A DNA stretch of 9,173 nt, taken from DAOUAJ01 sp034433615. Its GTDB lineage: Bacteria; Chloroflexota; Anaerolineae; DUEN01. This document shows, piece after piece, positions 1-6,249 of this stretch. Below the pieces are notes generated by a model that saw only the letters and a program-made list of their open reading frames with translations, searched no databases and was not told the origin of the DNA. A program made the translations under genes and the position numbers. Where the stretch lies: positions 1-9,173 of the forward strand of contig DAOUAJ010000388.1 of assembly GCA_034433615.1 (NCBI GenBank), read 5' to 3'. Positions within the stretch are counted from its first letter, which is position 1; each line of letters begins with the position of its first letter.

Positions 1-539
1 ACGATGGGTGGGAGAGGGGGCAGAGGTAGAGGGACAGGGACCAGCGACGCCGCGCTGGCCACGGCAGCCAGGGCGAGTGCCAGCCAGCCGGCGCGCAGGG
101 AGCACGCGCGAGGCGTTTCGGCTGCTGCTGTGCGCCACAGCCGCCAGGCCGGCCACAGCATTGCCAGCGCAAGCAGGTCCGTGGGATCGAAGGCGACGGC
201 GATGGGACGGCCGAGCAGTGCGGAGAGGGCCTGCGCAGTCCAGGTATGGCCCAGGGGAGTAGCTTTCATCGCCGTGAACCAGGCAGCCGTGACAGCGAAG
301 GCGATACGGCCCAGGGTCATGGTCGGGAGCCGGCGCAGCGGCCCGGGGAGCAGGCTCGAGACTGTGGCCAGCACAAAGGGAAAAAAGAATAGCCCGGCGA
401 AGTCGCTCAGTTTTCCCGTCAGCCAGGATGGCGCCACCGCTTTGAGCAGGTGGTCGTTGAGCAACAGCAGGGCGATGCTGAGCAATGTCGCTGGGTGCGC
501 CAAGCAGCGCAGGCTGGCGCGTAAAGAGTGGTTAGACAT
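1..539 (-). CDS. Conserved hypothetical multi-pass membrane protein (3' end outside window)
   Basis: The frame is open from an ATG at 539 to the left edge, giving 179 codons without a stop, so the C-terminus is missing. The start is well fixed: a near-perfect Shine-Dalgarno AAGGAGGTT lies 6 nt upstream. The protein begins MSNHSLRASLRCLAHPA and has about five hydrophobic stretches (near residues 17-33, 44-62, 80-93, 118-135 and 152-172). It carries a GKLSDFAGLFFFPF motif near residues 42-55 and an FDPTDLLALA motif further on. I recall similar SDFAG...PTDL patterns in uncharacterised bacterial membrane proteins, but I know no function. The Pro-rich stretch PVPLPLPPLPP sits just before the edge. 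It follows the Uma2 gene at 636-1367 by 96 nt and may be read from the same transcript. The high density of hydrophobic residues and the strong ribosome site argue for a real gene, although a long frame also lies on the opposite strand. Confidence 0.72.
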   Translation of the reverse strand, partial: MSNHSLRASLRCLAHPATLLSIALLLLNDHLLKAVAPSWLTGKLSDFAGLFFFPFVLATVSSLLPGPLRRLPTMTLGRIAFAVTAAWFTAMKATPLGHTWTAQALSALLGRPIAVAFDPTDLLALAMLWPAWRLWRTAAAETPRACSLRAGWLALALAAVASAASLVPVPLPLPPLPPI

Positions 540-545
540 GGTCGT

Positions 546-554
546 AACCTCCTT
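546..554 (-). promoter_or_regulatory. Strong ribosome binding site for the membrane protein gene
   Basis: AAGGAGGTT on the minus strand is an almost full anti-16S match, 6 nt before the ATG at 539. It fixes that start and is the best ribosome site in the window. It also supports the minus-strand reading of this stretch over the competing plus-strand frame. Confidence 0.75.
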
Positions 555-635
555 GTTAAAACTGCAAGCTTCGAGAGAGCTCCAGCGCACCCTGCGGCAG
601 AGGGAGATCGGGGAACTGAAGGAACAGAACAAGAA

Positions 636-1367
636 CTAAGTGCGCAGTCGCTCGACAAACGTGCTATGTTCGGGAGAAGCCAGCCCCTGGCGCAGAACGT
701 CGAGCAGCGCAGACAGGTCACCCGAAAGAAGGGCCGCCGGCTGCAGCCAGAGGCCCGGAAACGCCTCGCTGCGCAGGACGCTGGCTTCATCCGGCCTCAG
801 GGGTTCATAGACACCTTCGCGCAGGACAAACCAATCCACGTGCGGCTCATACATCAGCACCACCAGGTACTCTAGCACGCCGCTACGCTGATACACGCGG
901 AGTTTCGAGTGCAGATCGTAGGAGGCGCTGCTGTGGGCAATTTCCACGATCAATTCCGGAGGACCTTCTACATAGTCGTCGGGCGAGATCTGCGAACGTC
1001 CGCCCTGGACAGGCTCCAGCCGCATCAATGCATCCGGCTGCACCTCGTTCTCATAATCCAGACGCACCGTCGCGTTGTCGAGCACCATTACCCCAGGGGT
1101 GGCGGCTTCGTAGGTTGCCAACCAAAGCATAACCCGAGTGTGCGGGCGCGCGTGAGACCGGGCACGGACAGGTGTAGCCACGTATACGACCCCTTCGATG
1201 AGTTCAGCTTTCTTGATTTCCGGATGCGCTTCATGTCGCCGCTCAAATTCGGCGCGCGACAGGTGGTCCCCCGACTCGAGCGGCAATGGTTCCGGCAGCG
1301 GAACAGCCCGCGGGCGCGGCGGTCGGGGCCGGATGGGACTGAGGGTTGAAACGGGTGGATCGCTCAT
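636..1367 (-). CDS. Uma2 family protein (DUF820, PD-(D/E)XK nuclease fold), copy A
   Basis: This is a predicted Uma2-type restriction-endonuclease-fold protein of 243 aa; members are abundant in cyanobacteria and Chloroflexota and their cellular role is mostly unknown. Numbered from the upstream ATG at 1373, the family signature is visible: ELIEG near 57-61, Q-P-D at 112-114, PPELIVEI at 138-145 with the acidic residue E144, K157 in LHSKLRVYQ, and LEYLVV at 167-172. D114, E144 and K157 are the likely catalytic set. The N-terminal 35 residues are Pro/Arg-rich (PRPPRPRAVPLPEPLPLE), an unusual extension with no predicted domain. There are two ATGs, at 1373 and 1367. GAGGT directly abuts the first and sits 6 nt before the second, so I chose 1367. 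The gene lies 30 nt after Uma2 copy B and is probably co-transcribed with it. The two copies have low similarity outside the core motifs, so they are not a recent duplication. Confidence 0.9.
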   Translation of the reverse strand: MSDPPVSTLSPIRPRPPRPRAVPLPEPLPLESGDHLSRAEFERRHEAHPEIKKAELIEGVVYVATPVRARSHARPHTRVMLWLATYEAATPGVMVLDNATVRLDYENEVQPDALMRLEPVQGGRSQISPDDYVEGPPELIVEIAHSSASYDLHSKLRVYQRSGVLEYLVVLMYEPHVDWFVLREGVYEPLRPDEASVLRSEAFPGLWLQPAALLSGDLSALLDVLRQGLASPEHSTFVERLRT

Positions 1368-1373
1368 GGCCAT

Positions 1374-1378
1374 ACCTC
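1374..1378 (-). promoter_or_regulatory. Ribosome binding site that decides the start of Uma2 copy A
   Basis: GAGGT touches the ATG at 1373 with no spacer but is 6 nt from the ATG at 1367. Normal spacing favours the second ATG and an N-terminus of MSDPPVSTLSP. Confidence 0.5.
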
Positions 1379-1397
1379 GTTTAACATCGCGGCGTGG

Positions 1398-2144
1398 TTA
1401 GCTGGCCTCACTCCGTAGGCGGGCCAGCTCGGCGCGCAGCCGCGCCAGTTCCGCTTCGGCTTCGCGGCGAGCTTCGGCTTCCTGGGCAGCGCGGGCTTCA
1501 GCTTCGCGGCGAGCCTCGGCCTGGGCCTCCTCTCCTGTCGGCACCAGGCGCCCGTCCCCAGTGTAGAAACGCAGCCAGACGGCATCCACCCGCTCATACT
1601 CGCCCTGCCACTCACCCAGCCACACCCCTAACTCTTCACTCCACAGCCAGCCGTGCTCGTTCGGCTTCAGGGCACGGTAGCCGCGCTCTCCCAGCCGCCA
1701 ACCATACAACCGACGGGCGTCAGGGTCATAGGCAAAGTACTCCGCCGTCTTGAACGTGCGCTCGTACAACTCCTTCTTGGCCGTCAGATCGCGATGGACG
1801 GTGGCCGGTGAGAGGAGCTCCACAATCACGTCTGGGAAGCGACCATCTTCTTCCCAGATCTTCCATGAGCGGCGGTCAGGCTTAGGAGCGATGTCTTTGA
1901 CGACGAAGAAATCCGGTCCACGATAGTCGTGGGTGAGCAGTTGTCGAGTGCTGAAATACAAGAACATGTTGCCACCGGCAAAGTAGTTGGTCACAGCCGG
2001 CCACAACTGGTGAGTCAAATCCACCAGCAGATTGATCTGGATGCGATGCCAGTTCGACTCCAAGGGTACACCATCCTCCTCGGGCAGATCGGTGGGGAAT
2101 TCTAATGTTTCAACCTGTTCGATCAACGGCATCACCTGGCTCAT
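1398..2144 (-). CDS. Uma2 family protein (DUF820) with C-terminal coiled coil, copy B
   Basis: This 248-aa protein has the Uma2 PD-(D/E)XK-like core followed by a charged helical tail. Numbering from the ATG at 2144, the core shows RGPDFFVV (D78), FPDVIVELLSP (E109) and the lysines K123/K124 in LTAKKELYE, followed by AEYFAYDP. These fit the predicted metal-binding and catalytic positions. Residues about 204-248 are Ala/Glu/Arg-rich heptads (EARREAEA repeated at a 14-residue interval), a predicted coiled coil that many Uma2 proteins carry and that may drive oligomerisation or partner binding. An in-frame ATG at 2186 would add 14 residues, but GAGGTG lies 4 nt before the ATG at 2144, so I prefer that start. 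The gene heads a likely operon with Uma2 copy A 30 nt downstream. Two candidate sigma-70 promoters lie in the gap upstream. The biological role is unknown; a defence or mobile-element link is only speculation. Confidence 0.9.
   Translation of the reverse strand: MSQVMPLIEQVETLEFPTDLPEEDGVPLESNWHRIQINLLVDLTHQLWPAVTNYFAGGNMFLYFSTRQLLTHDYRGPDFFVVKDIAPKPDRRSWKIWEEDGRFPDVIVELLSPATVHRDLTAKKELYERTFKTAEYFAYDPDARRLYGWRLGERGYRALKPNEHGWLWSEELGVWLGEWQGEYERVDAVWLRFYTGDGRLVPTGEEAQAEARREAEARAAQEAEARREAEAELARLRAELARLRSEAS
1459..1514 (-). repeat. 42-nt-period coding repeat in the coiled-coil tail of Uma2 copy B
   Basis: The 14-mer gcttcgcggcgagc occurs at 1459-1472 and again at 1501-1514, 42 nt apart. It encodes the EARREAEA pattern of the coiled coil at a 14-residue (two-heptad) period. 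It is best read as internal heptad duplication rather than a separate element. Confidence 0.6.
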
Positions 2145-2148
2145 AGAA

Positions 2149-2154
2149 CACCTC
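2149..2154 (-). promoter_or_regulatory. Ribosome binding site of Uma2 copy B
   Basis: GAGGTG lies 4 nt before the ATG at 2144, while nothing comparable precedes the upstream ATG at 2186. This supports the shorter 248-aa product. Confidence 0.5.
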
Positions 2155-2173
2155 ACTAGAACTGATCGCACGG

Positions 2174-2202
2174 ATTTTCCTTGCAATGGCCGTCACGGTC
2201 AA
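2174..2202 (-). promoter_or_regulatory. Candidate sigma-70 promoter P2 for the Uma2 pair
   Basis: TTGACC (2202-2197) and GAAAAT (2179-2174) are separated by 17 nt. The -35 box matches consensus at 5 of 6 positions and the -10 box at 4 of 6. Transcription would begin about 20 nt before the Uma2 copy B start. It is weaker than the promoter just upstream, and this is a visual match only. Confidence 0.3.
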
Positions 2203-2243
2203 GGCTTCATCGTGAACCTAGCCGAACGATGTTGTGCTGAACT

Positions 2244-2272
2244 ATTGTACCCCCCAATCAGCCGGCGGTCAA
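2244..2272 (-). promoter_or_regulatory. Candidate sigma-70 promoter P1 for the Uma2 pair
   Basis: TTGACC (2272-2267) and TACAAT (2249-2244) are separated by exactly 17 nt, a 5/6 match in each hexamer. The -35 box directly follows the stop codon of the glycosyltransferase gene, so the Uma2 pair probably has its own promoter. The leader would be roughly 90 nt. It is the best promoter match I see in the window. Confidence 0.5.
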
Positions 2273-4687
2273 TCAGGGCTCCACTTGCATCTCTGTGGGT
2301 AGCACTACCCGATCCCCCGCAGGGGAGCCATCGGCCGCCAGGACGGACACGCGCTGGCCGGTGGCGGCATCGTACAACCCTACCTCGATCTTGTACGCGC
2401 CGGGCGGCGTCTCCGCTGGCACATCCATCGTGTAGGTGTCCACCACCACCTCGCCGGCCAGCCAGTCAGGCAAAGGATAAGCCCCGTCTCGCGGGATGGC
2501 GTCCCGCTGGCCCCACACGCGCGTTTCAGCGGCATCCAAGAGATGGACGAAGACGGTATAGCTCGTGCCAGTATGCTGCTCCCGCTGCCAGAAGAGAGTG
2601 ACGGTGAGGGAGGTACCAGGTCGAACGGTGAGGCCAGACAGGTCATAGCCGTGGAGCTTGACCAGGCCGCCGAAGTCCCGTTGCAGAGGGTAGGGGATGC
2701 GATCAGGCACGGTGAAGCGGCTGACTACTTGCGGAGCCAGCAACATATCATCGTGGTCGGGCAGCCCATCCCGTTGGTACACCAGATAGCTCGCCGGCCC
2801 CCGGCCGCCGTAGGTGACCAACCGCCAGCCCGAGATGCCGCGGGCGAAGAGGAACCCCTCGCGGCGGTCGTAGGCGATGAAGTCATCGAACAGTCCCGGT
2901 CGTCGTTCATACAGGTGCGGGGTGAGCACGATCCAGTCCACCCCCTCGCGCAGCAGGAACGCCTCCAGATCGGGCCAGCTCACATACGGCGGCGTGCGTA
3001 CGGGGCTACCGGGCAGACGCGTATACCAGTCGAAGTCGAACAGGTCCACTGGCTGTAGCAAGAAGCGTGAGCCGGGCGGCAGATGGATCTCCACCCATCG
3101 GCGCAGCGCGACCACCGCGTCCGGCTCCCGCGCGGGCGGGGGGTGGGCGGCTCCCACCTGGGCGATCAGGAAGACGGCCAGCACCACATTGACGGCCATG
3201 ACCACCGCCAGGGGCCAGCCTGCTTTGAAAATAACCGCACCGGGCATTTTCGCCCATCGGAACGCCGGGCGGCAGCCCGGCCGGGTAGCTGTCCTGAAAA
3301 TAGTGCCTACCACGTCATTCCGAGCGAGTCTGCGAGCGAGGAATTTCCAGCCCCGCAAAGGGGGAGAGGCTTCGCCTCGCAGACTCGGCTCAGCATGACG
3401 TACCCTTTTAGAGGCGTTTTCCCTGGCCTGGCCGCCAGGACAGGCAGGGCAGGCAGCAGGTTTGAATAGCGCAGCCCGACGATTCATCGCCAGGCGGGAG
3501 CCCAGAACCAACGCCTGCCAGGCGAAGAGGATCGTCGCCGGCAGGAGGGGCATGATGAAGCGAGGGCTGGGCGCGATCCACATGTACCACCCATAGAGGG
3601 TCAGCGACAGCGCATAGGTCAGCCCTGCGAATATTCGTTGGCTGCGGCTGCCCACCAAGACGACGCCGACCAGTGCCAGGAGCAGGATGGGCGTGCCCCA
3701 GCGGATCGAGTCGGCCCGCTTCGGGTGAAACGGTGCCCCCAACGCTTCGGCCAGGAACTCGGCCTGCTTGACGGTGCCGTCCCTGAGCCGCTGCCACATC
3801 TGGAGCGGGGTGTGCTCGCGCACATAGCGCAGAGCCGAGTAATCGCCGCTTGGGAAGTCGGGCAGGTAAACCTGATCCCAGTAGTCCAGCCAGAAGACGG
3901 CCGCGTTGGTGTTGTACAGGGGCGAGCCATACACGCGCGCATTACGCACCAGCAGCGGCCCATTGATCACCAGCGCCATGGCGATGCCCACCCAGAGGGC
4001 GCGTGATCGCAACATCTGGCGTGGGCGCTCGCAGAGCAGGGCGACGACCAACGGGGGTACGAGCAGCAGGGCCGAGGCCTTGGTCAGGTAGGCCAGGCCG
4101 GTGAAGACGAGCCCCCAGGCCAGACAGGCGGGCCGCCGCAGTCCGGCATACAGGCAGAGGAAGGCGAGTGTGGTCCAGATGACCAGGGCCGGCTCGGCCC
4201 CCACGATGGCGACGTGCTGGAGGAAGGGACGGCTTAACGCTGTGCCCGCCGTGACGATGCCGGCAGCCAGCCAGCCATGCAGATACCACACCAGGAGGAA
4301 AATACACGCCAGGCCTAGCACCGTGATCCACAAGTTCATCACGCGGGCCTGGTCGAAGGTGACCAGGCTGCGGCGGGCGAAAGTGGCTAACAAGGCGATG
4401 TAGAACGGATGACGGTTTGCCTCCAGGTACTCACCACGCAGCAACGCGCCGGGCAGCCCCAATGGTCCCCTCCATCGCTCACTCACCTCGACGGCCGTGC
4501 GCAGGAAGGCGACCTCATCCTTGTCAGGCCAATCATTATCTGAGAGGTAAGGCGCGACGCGAGTGACGAAGAGGTTCAGGATGGCCAGCAGCACGAAGAG
4601 TGCCAGCGTTCCGTGGAGCCAGTGGGCGCTTTGAAAAAGCCTTCTCACGAAAGAGGTGAGAGCCTGAGGGCGCTCGACGGGTGACAT
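2273..4687 (-). CDS. GT39/PMT-like membrane glycosyltransferase with C-terminal beta-sandwich domain
   Basis: This 804-aa polytopic protein resembles GT-C family glycosyltransferases (dolichyl-phosphate-mannose mannosyltransferase/ArnT-like). Known members move a sugar from a polyprenyl-phosphate carrier to an acceptor on the outer face of the membrane. After the first membrane helix (about 26-45) comes the acidic loop DKDE (55-58), where GT-C enzymes hold their catalytic aspartate, then NRHPFYIALLA. About nine further hydrophobic segments follow up to about residue 512. A soluble region continues to a beta-rich domain at about 670-804 (PGTSLTVTLFWQ, YTVFVHLLD, GEVVVDTYTMDVP, GAYKIEVGLYD), a tail I associate with Chloroflexota glycosyltransferases. 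Residues about 415-487, between two membrane segments, are Arg/Pro-rich and unlike the rest; at 429-459 they are encoded by a palindromic repeat. The ATG at 4687 has only a distant GAGG 11 nt upstream. It lies 19 nt after the creatininase gene, so it is probably co-transcribed. Substrate and acceptor cannot be read from sequence. Confidence 0.85.
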   Translation of the reverse strand: MSPVERPQALTSFVRRLFQSAHWLHGTLALFVLLAILNLFVTRVAPYLSDNDWPDKDEVAFLRTAVEVSERWRGPLGLPGALLRGEYLEANRHPFYIALLATFARRSLVTFDQARVMNLWITVLGLACIFLLVWYLHGWLAAGIVTAGTALSRPFLQHVAIVGAEPALVIWTTLAFLCLYAGLRRPACLAWGLVFTGLAYLTKASALLLVPPLVVALLCERPRQMLRSRALWVGIAMALVINGPLLVRNARVYGSPLYNTNAAVFWLDYWDQVYLPDFPSGDYSALRYVREHTPLQMWQRLRDGTVKQAEFLAEALGAPFHPKRADSIRWGTPILLLALVGVVLVGSRSQRIFAGLTYALSLTLYGWYMWIAPSPRFIMPLLPATILFAWQALVLGSRLAMNRRAALFKPAACPACPGGQARENASKRVRHAEPSLRGEASPPLRGWKFLARRLARNDVVGTIFRTATRPGCRPAFRWAKMPGAVIFKAGWPLAVVMAVNVVLAVFLIAQVGAAHPPPAREPDAVVALRRWVEIHLPPGSRFLLQPVDLFDFDWYTRLPGSPVRTPPYVSWPDLEAFLLREGVDWIVLTPHLYERRPGLFDDFIAYDRREGFLFARGISGWRLVTYGGRGPASYLVYQRDGLPDHDDMLLAPQVVSRFTVPDRIPYPLQRDFGGLVKLHGYDLSGLTVRPGTSLTVTLFWQREQHTGTSYTVFVHLLDAAETRVWGQRDAIPRDGAYPLPDWLAGEVVVDTYTMDVPAETPPGAYKIEVGLYDAATGQRVSVLAADGSPAGDRVVLPTEMQVEP
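3242..3281. repeat. Hairpin-rich block inside the glycosyltransferase gene
   Basis: Two short hairpins lie close together: gggc/gccc around attttc (3242-3255) and the perfect 7-bp stem gccgggc-ggca-gcccggc (3264-3281). They encode the Arg/Pro/Cys-rich residues next to the palindromic repeat insertion and look like non-coding sequence that has become coding. A related 15-mer (3289-3303) recurs in the intergenic region at 6244-6258. Confidence 0.4.
3312..3401. repeat. Palindromic MITE-like dispersed repeat inserted in frame in the glycosyltransferase gene
   Basis: The ends are the perfect inverted repeat acgtcat/atgacgt (3312-3318, 3395-3401). Inside, the arms cgagcgagtctgcgagcgagg and the complement of cctcgcagactcggctcagc pair with few gaps, so nearly the whole 90 nt can fold into one imperfect hairpin. 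The outward pattern CGTCAT-NC-GAG resembles the abundant small palindromic repeats with CGTCAT-type ends seen between genes in many bacterial genomes, including Chloroflexota. The 4-mer tacc stands on both sides (3308-3311, 3401-3404), a possible target duplication. It encodes no transposase and would have to be mobilised by one elsewhere. Confidence 0.7.
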
Positions 4688-4706
4688 GTCTGGCGTCGCC
4701 TCAGCT

Positions 4707-5432
4707 TCATCCTATGGGAAGAGCAAAGGGATTATCCGGCCAGTTCTTAAACTCGCCGACCAGAGCTCGCAGCCGCTTCGCCAGCCGCTCCGATGCCACC
4801 TTCATCAGACGCTCCCCCTTCTCCGGCCGCCCTAAGGCGGGATCGTCCGTCACCCCAGGCACCAGCTCGAGTTGGTCTACAGCCACCAGGTCCTTTTGCA
4901 GGAACAACTGGATCGAGGTCTCCATCTCACCGGAATGGCCGATGCCCTTCCCTCGGCCCTCCCGAACGGCCTCTAACTCCTCAGAGATCAGATCCCAGTA
5001 AGTGATGGCCAGCACCGGCACCTCCAACCGGTAGCGCAGATCAACGGCCAATGCCTCCAGCAGGCCCCGGTTCCCCCCGTGGCCGTTGAGAAGCACGATC
5101 GAGCCGAAGCCGTGAGCGACGATGCTGGAGCAGATGTCGCTGATCAGGTTGGTGAAAGTTTCCAGTCGCAGAGAGATGGTCCCCCCGTACTTCATGTGGT
5201 GCGGCGACAGTCCGCTCCAGACCGGCGGGGCCACGACAATGGGCATATCCTCCAGCATCTGCGCCGCTGACACGGCGATGTGCCAGGCTGTAGCGGTGTC
5301 GGTGTTGACCGGCAGATGCAGCCCGTGCTGCTCCATTGAACCCACCGGCAGGATGACCATCGCCCGCTCTCGGGCTGCCTGAACCAGCTCCTCCCGCCGC
5401 ATCCGATGCCATTCGACCTTCCTCTCGATCAT
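4707..5432 (-). CDS. Creatininase family amidohydrolase
   Basis: This 241-aa metallohydrolase of the creatininase family (PF02633) has the usual length. Members hydrolyse cyclic or linear amides; the family includes creatininase, the ArfB formylamide hydrolase of flavin/deazaflavin synthesis and the mycofactocin peptidase MftE. Metal ligands are visible in order: E34 and H36 in GSMEQHG, D45 in LPVNTDT, H118 in NGHGGN (116-121), and E169/E171 in GHSGEMETS. The sequence WSGLSPHHMKYGGTISL (72-88) is the typical substrate-side loop. All key positions are intact, so it should be active. The ATG at 5432 overlaps the stop of the nucleotidyltransferase gene (ATGA) and GGAG lies 5 nt upstream inside that gene, which indicates translational coupling. 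The glycosyltransferase follows after 19 nt. No flavin, F420 or mycofactocin gene is visible nearby, so the substrate is unknown. Confidence 0.92.
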   Translation of the reverse strand: MIERKVEWHRMRREELVQAARERAMVILPVGSMEQHGLHLPVNTDTATAWHIAVSAAQMLEDMPIVVAPPVWSGLSPHHMKYGGTISLRLETFTNLISDICSSIVAHGFGSIVLLNGHGGNRGLLEALAVDLRYRLEVPVLAITYWDLISEELEAVREGRGKGIGHSGEMETSIQLFLQKDLVAVDQLELVPGVTDDPALGRPEKGERLMKVASERLAKRLRALVGEFKNWPDNPFALPIG

Positions 5433-5953
5433 CTGGTCTCCCCGTCTTCAAGTTCCAACCTTCCCAGGCGGATGAGGCCTTCCAGGTCTTCCAGATCCTC
5501 TGGATGGAATCTCAGAAAGAGTTCACGCACCTGTTCAATTTGATCCTCGGTCGCCTGCCCAAGCATTCGCGTCAGATCCGCCATGTCAATGACTCGCCCG
5601 GCCTCGAACTTCGTAAGCACAAGGTAGGGCAAGGGAAGGATGGGCAGGCCGTGAGGGTCTCGATTGGCCTGCGCTTCCTGGAGCGCCTGGCGTGCCCAGG
5701 GCGTTTGCATCTCGATCACGTCAACCGGAAATCCCTCTGGTGAAATCCATGAGGAGCCACCGATGGCAAGTTCGCCAGAATAGGAAAAGCCCGCAGCAGT
5801 CAGCCGCCGCCGCACGTTGGATGCATCCCCAAACCATACCGCAATGTCCAGGTCCCGGGTGGTCCGTTCCGGCATGTAGTGACGGGCAGCCACCGCTCCC
5901 ACCACTGCCCACGGGATCAGGTCGAGTACCGGCCGCAGGTCCGGTACTTCCAT
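5429..5953 (-). CDS. Nucleotidyltransferase-fold (MNT/AbiEii-like) small protein
   Basis: This 174-aa protein shows a minimal nucleotidyltransferase pattern. WAVVGAVAARHY (15-26) takes the place of the usual GG/GA helix, TTRDLDIAV (31-39) supplies two acidic residues, D34 and D36, and FPVDVI (75-80) supplies a third, D78. The later LPYLVLTKFEAGRVIDMADL is typical of the C-terminal part of AbiEii-type or related stand-alone nucleotidyltransferases. Family members include toxins that modify tRNA or proteins and many proteins of unknown role. The ATG at 5953 has AAAGGAG 7 nt upstream and is my choice; an in-frame ATG at 6061 would add 36 residues of basic, atypical sequence behind a poor ribosome site. 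No clear antitoxin gene precedes it. Its stop overlaps the creatininase start, which suggests the two act together or are balanced in amount. Fold assignment is moderately sure, function is not. Confidence 0.68.
   Translation of the reverse strand: MEVPDLRPVLDLIPWAVVGAVAARHYMPERTTRDLDIAVWFGDASNVRRRLTAAGFSYSGELAIGGSSWISPEGFPVDVIEMQTPWARQALQEAQANRDPHGLPILPLPYLVLTKFEAGRVIDMADLTRMLGQATEDQIEQVRELFLRFHPEDLEDLEGLIRLGRLELEDGETR
5438..5441 (-). promoter_or_regulatory. Internal ribosome site for the creatininase gene
   Basis: GGAG (within CGGGGAGACC) lies 5 nt before the creatininase ATG at 5432 and within the last codons of the nucleotidyltransferase gene. Ribosomes finishing the upstream gene at the ATGA overlap could restart here. 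Confidence 0.45.
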
Positions 5954-5960
5954 CTCGTAA

Positions 5961-5967
5961 CTCCTTT
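5961..5967 (-). promoter_or_regulatory. Ribosome binding site that decides the nucleotidyltransferase start
   Basis: AAAGGAG lies 7 nt before the ATG at 5953. It favours the 174-aa product over the 210-aa product that would start at 6061. Confidence 0.65.
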
Positions 5968-6123
5968 GTGTCAAGAATGTCCGCGAGCTGCCGGCTCCTG
6001 GCTTGTAATGCCGCAGGGCCATCCGGATCAGGGTCTTTCGAATTACACTCTTTTCCGCCATGCTTCACCACTTTCTCATGACAGTTCCCCATGCCGGGGG
6101 CGGCGCCACGGCCGATGAAAGGC

Positions 6124-6249
6124 GGTCAGCCGTCAGCCTTCAGCCAGAGTGGCTAATCGCTGATCGCTGATCGCTGATCGCTGACTGCTATTTCCGAAGG
6201 TCTCCCGACCGAGGCGAAAGGGCTGATCGCTGATCGCTGACTGCTATTT
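6124..6249. repeat. Inverted and direct heptamer repeat arrays (GCTGATC type)
   Basis: On the plus strand, 6124-6144 holds three heptamers ending in TCAGC (ggtcagc, cgtcagc, cttcagc). After a short spacer come the complementary-type units gctaatc, three copies of gctgatc, gctgact and gctattt (6152-6193). The first set can pair with the second to form an imperfect stem around 6146-6150. After 28 nt a second direct array follows: two gctgatc, gctgact, gctattt (6222-6249). The two arrays share the same order of variants, so the whole block was copied rather than units added at random. Such 7-nt tandem repeats are known in intergenic DNA of cyanobacteria and some other phyla. Confidence 0.75.

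Noticed and set aside
4..639. Long plus-strand open frame (211 codons) over the left-edge membrane gene
   Set aside because: Its product is low in hydrophobic order and rich in Arg/Ser/Ala as expected for an antisense shadow; the minus strand has an excellent ribosome site and coherent membrane segments.
3312..3401. Rho-independent terminator
   Set aside because: The hairpin lies in the middle of an intact gene, is long and imperfect, and has no T-run on the minus-strand side.
3312..3401. Frameshift or pseudogene in the glycosyltransferase caused by the repeat
   Set aside because: The net length is a multiple of three and the frame runs without a stop through the insert to the C-terminal domain.
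5948..5976. Promoter with a perfect TTGACA for the nucleotidyltransferase gene
   Set aside because: No acceptable -10 box lies 16-18 nt downstream, the site overlaps the ribosome binding site, and a transcript from it would lack the start codon.
6124..6249. CRISPR-like array
   Set aside because: Units are 7 nt and contiguous, with no spacers and no cas genes, so this is a short tandem repeat.
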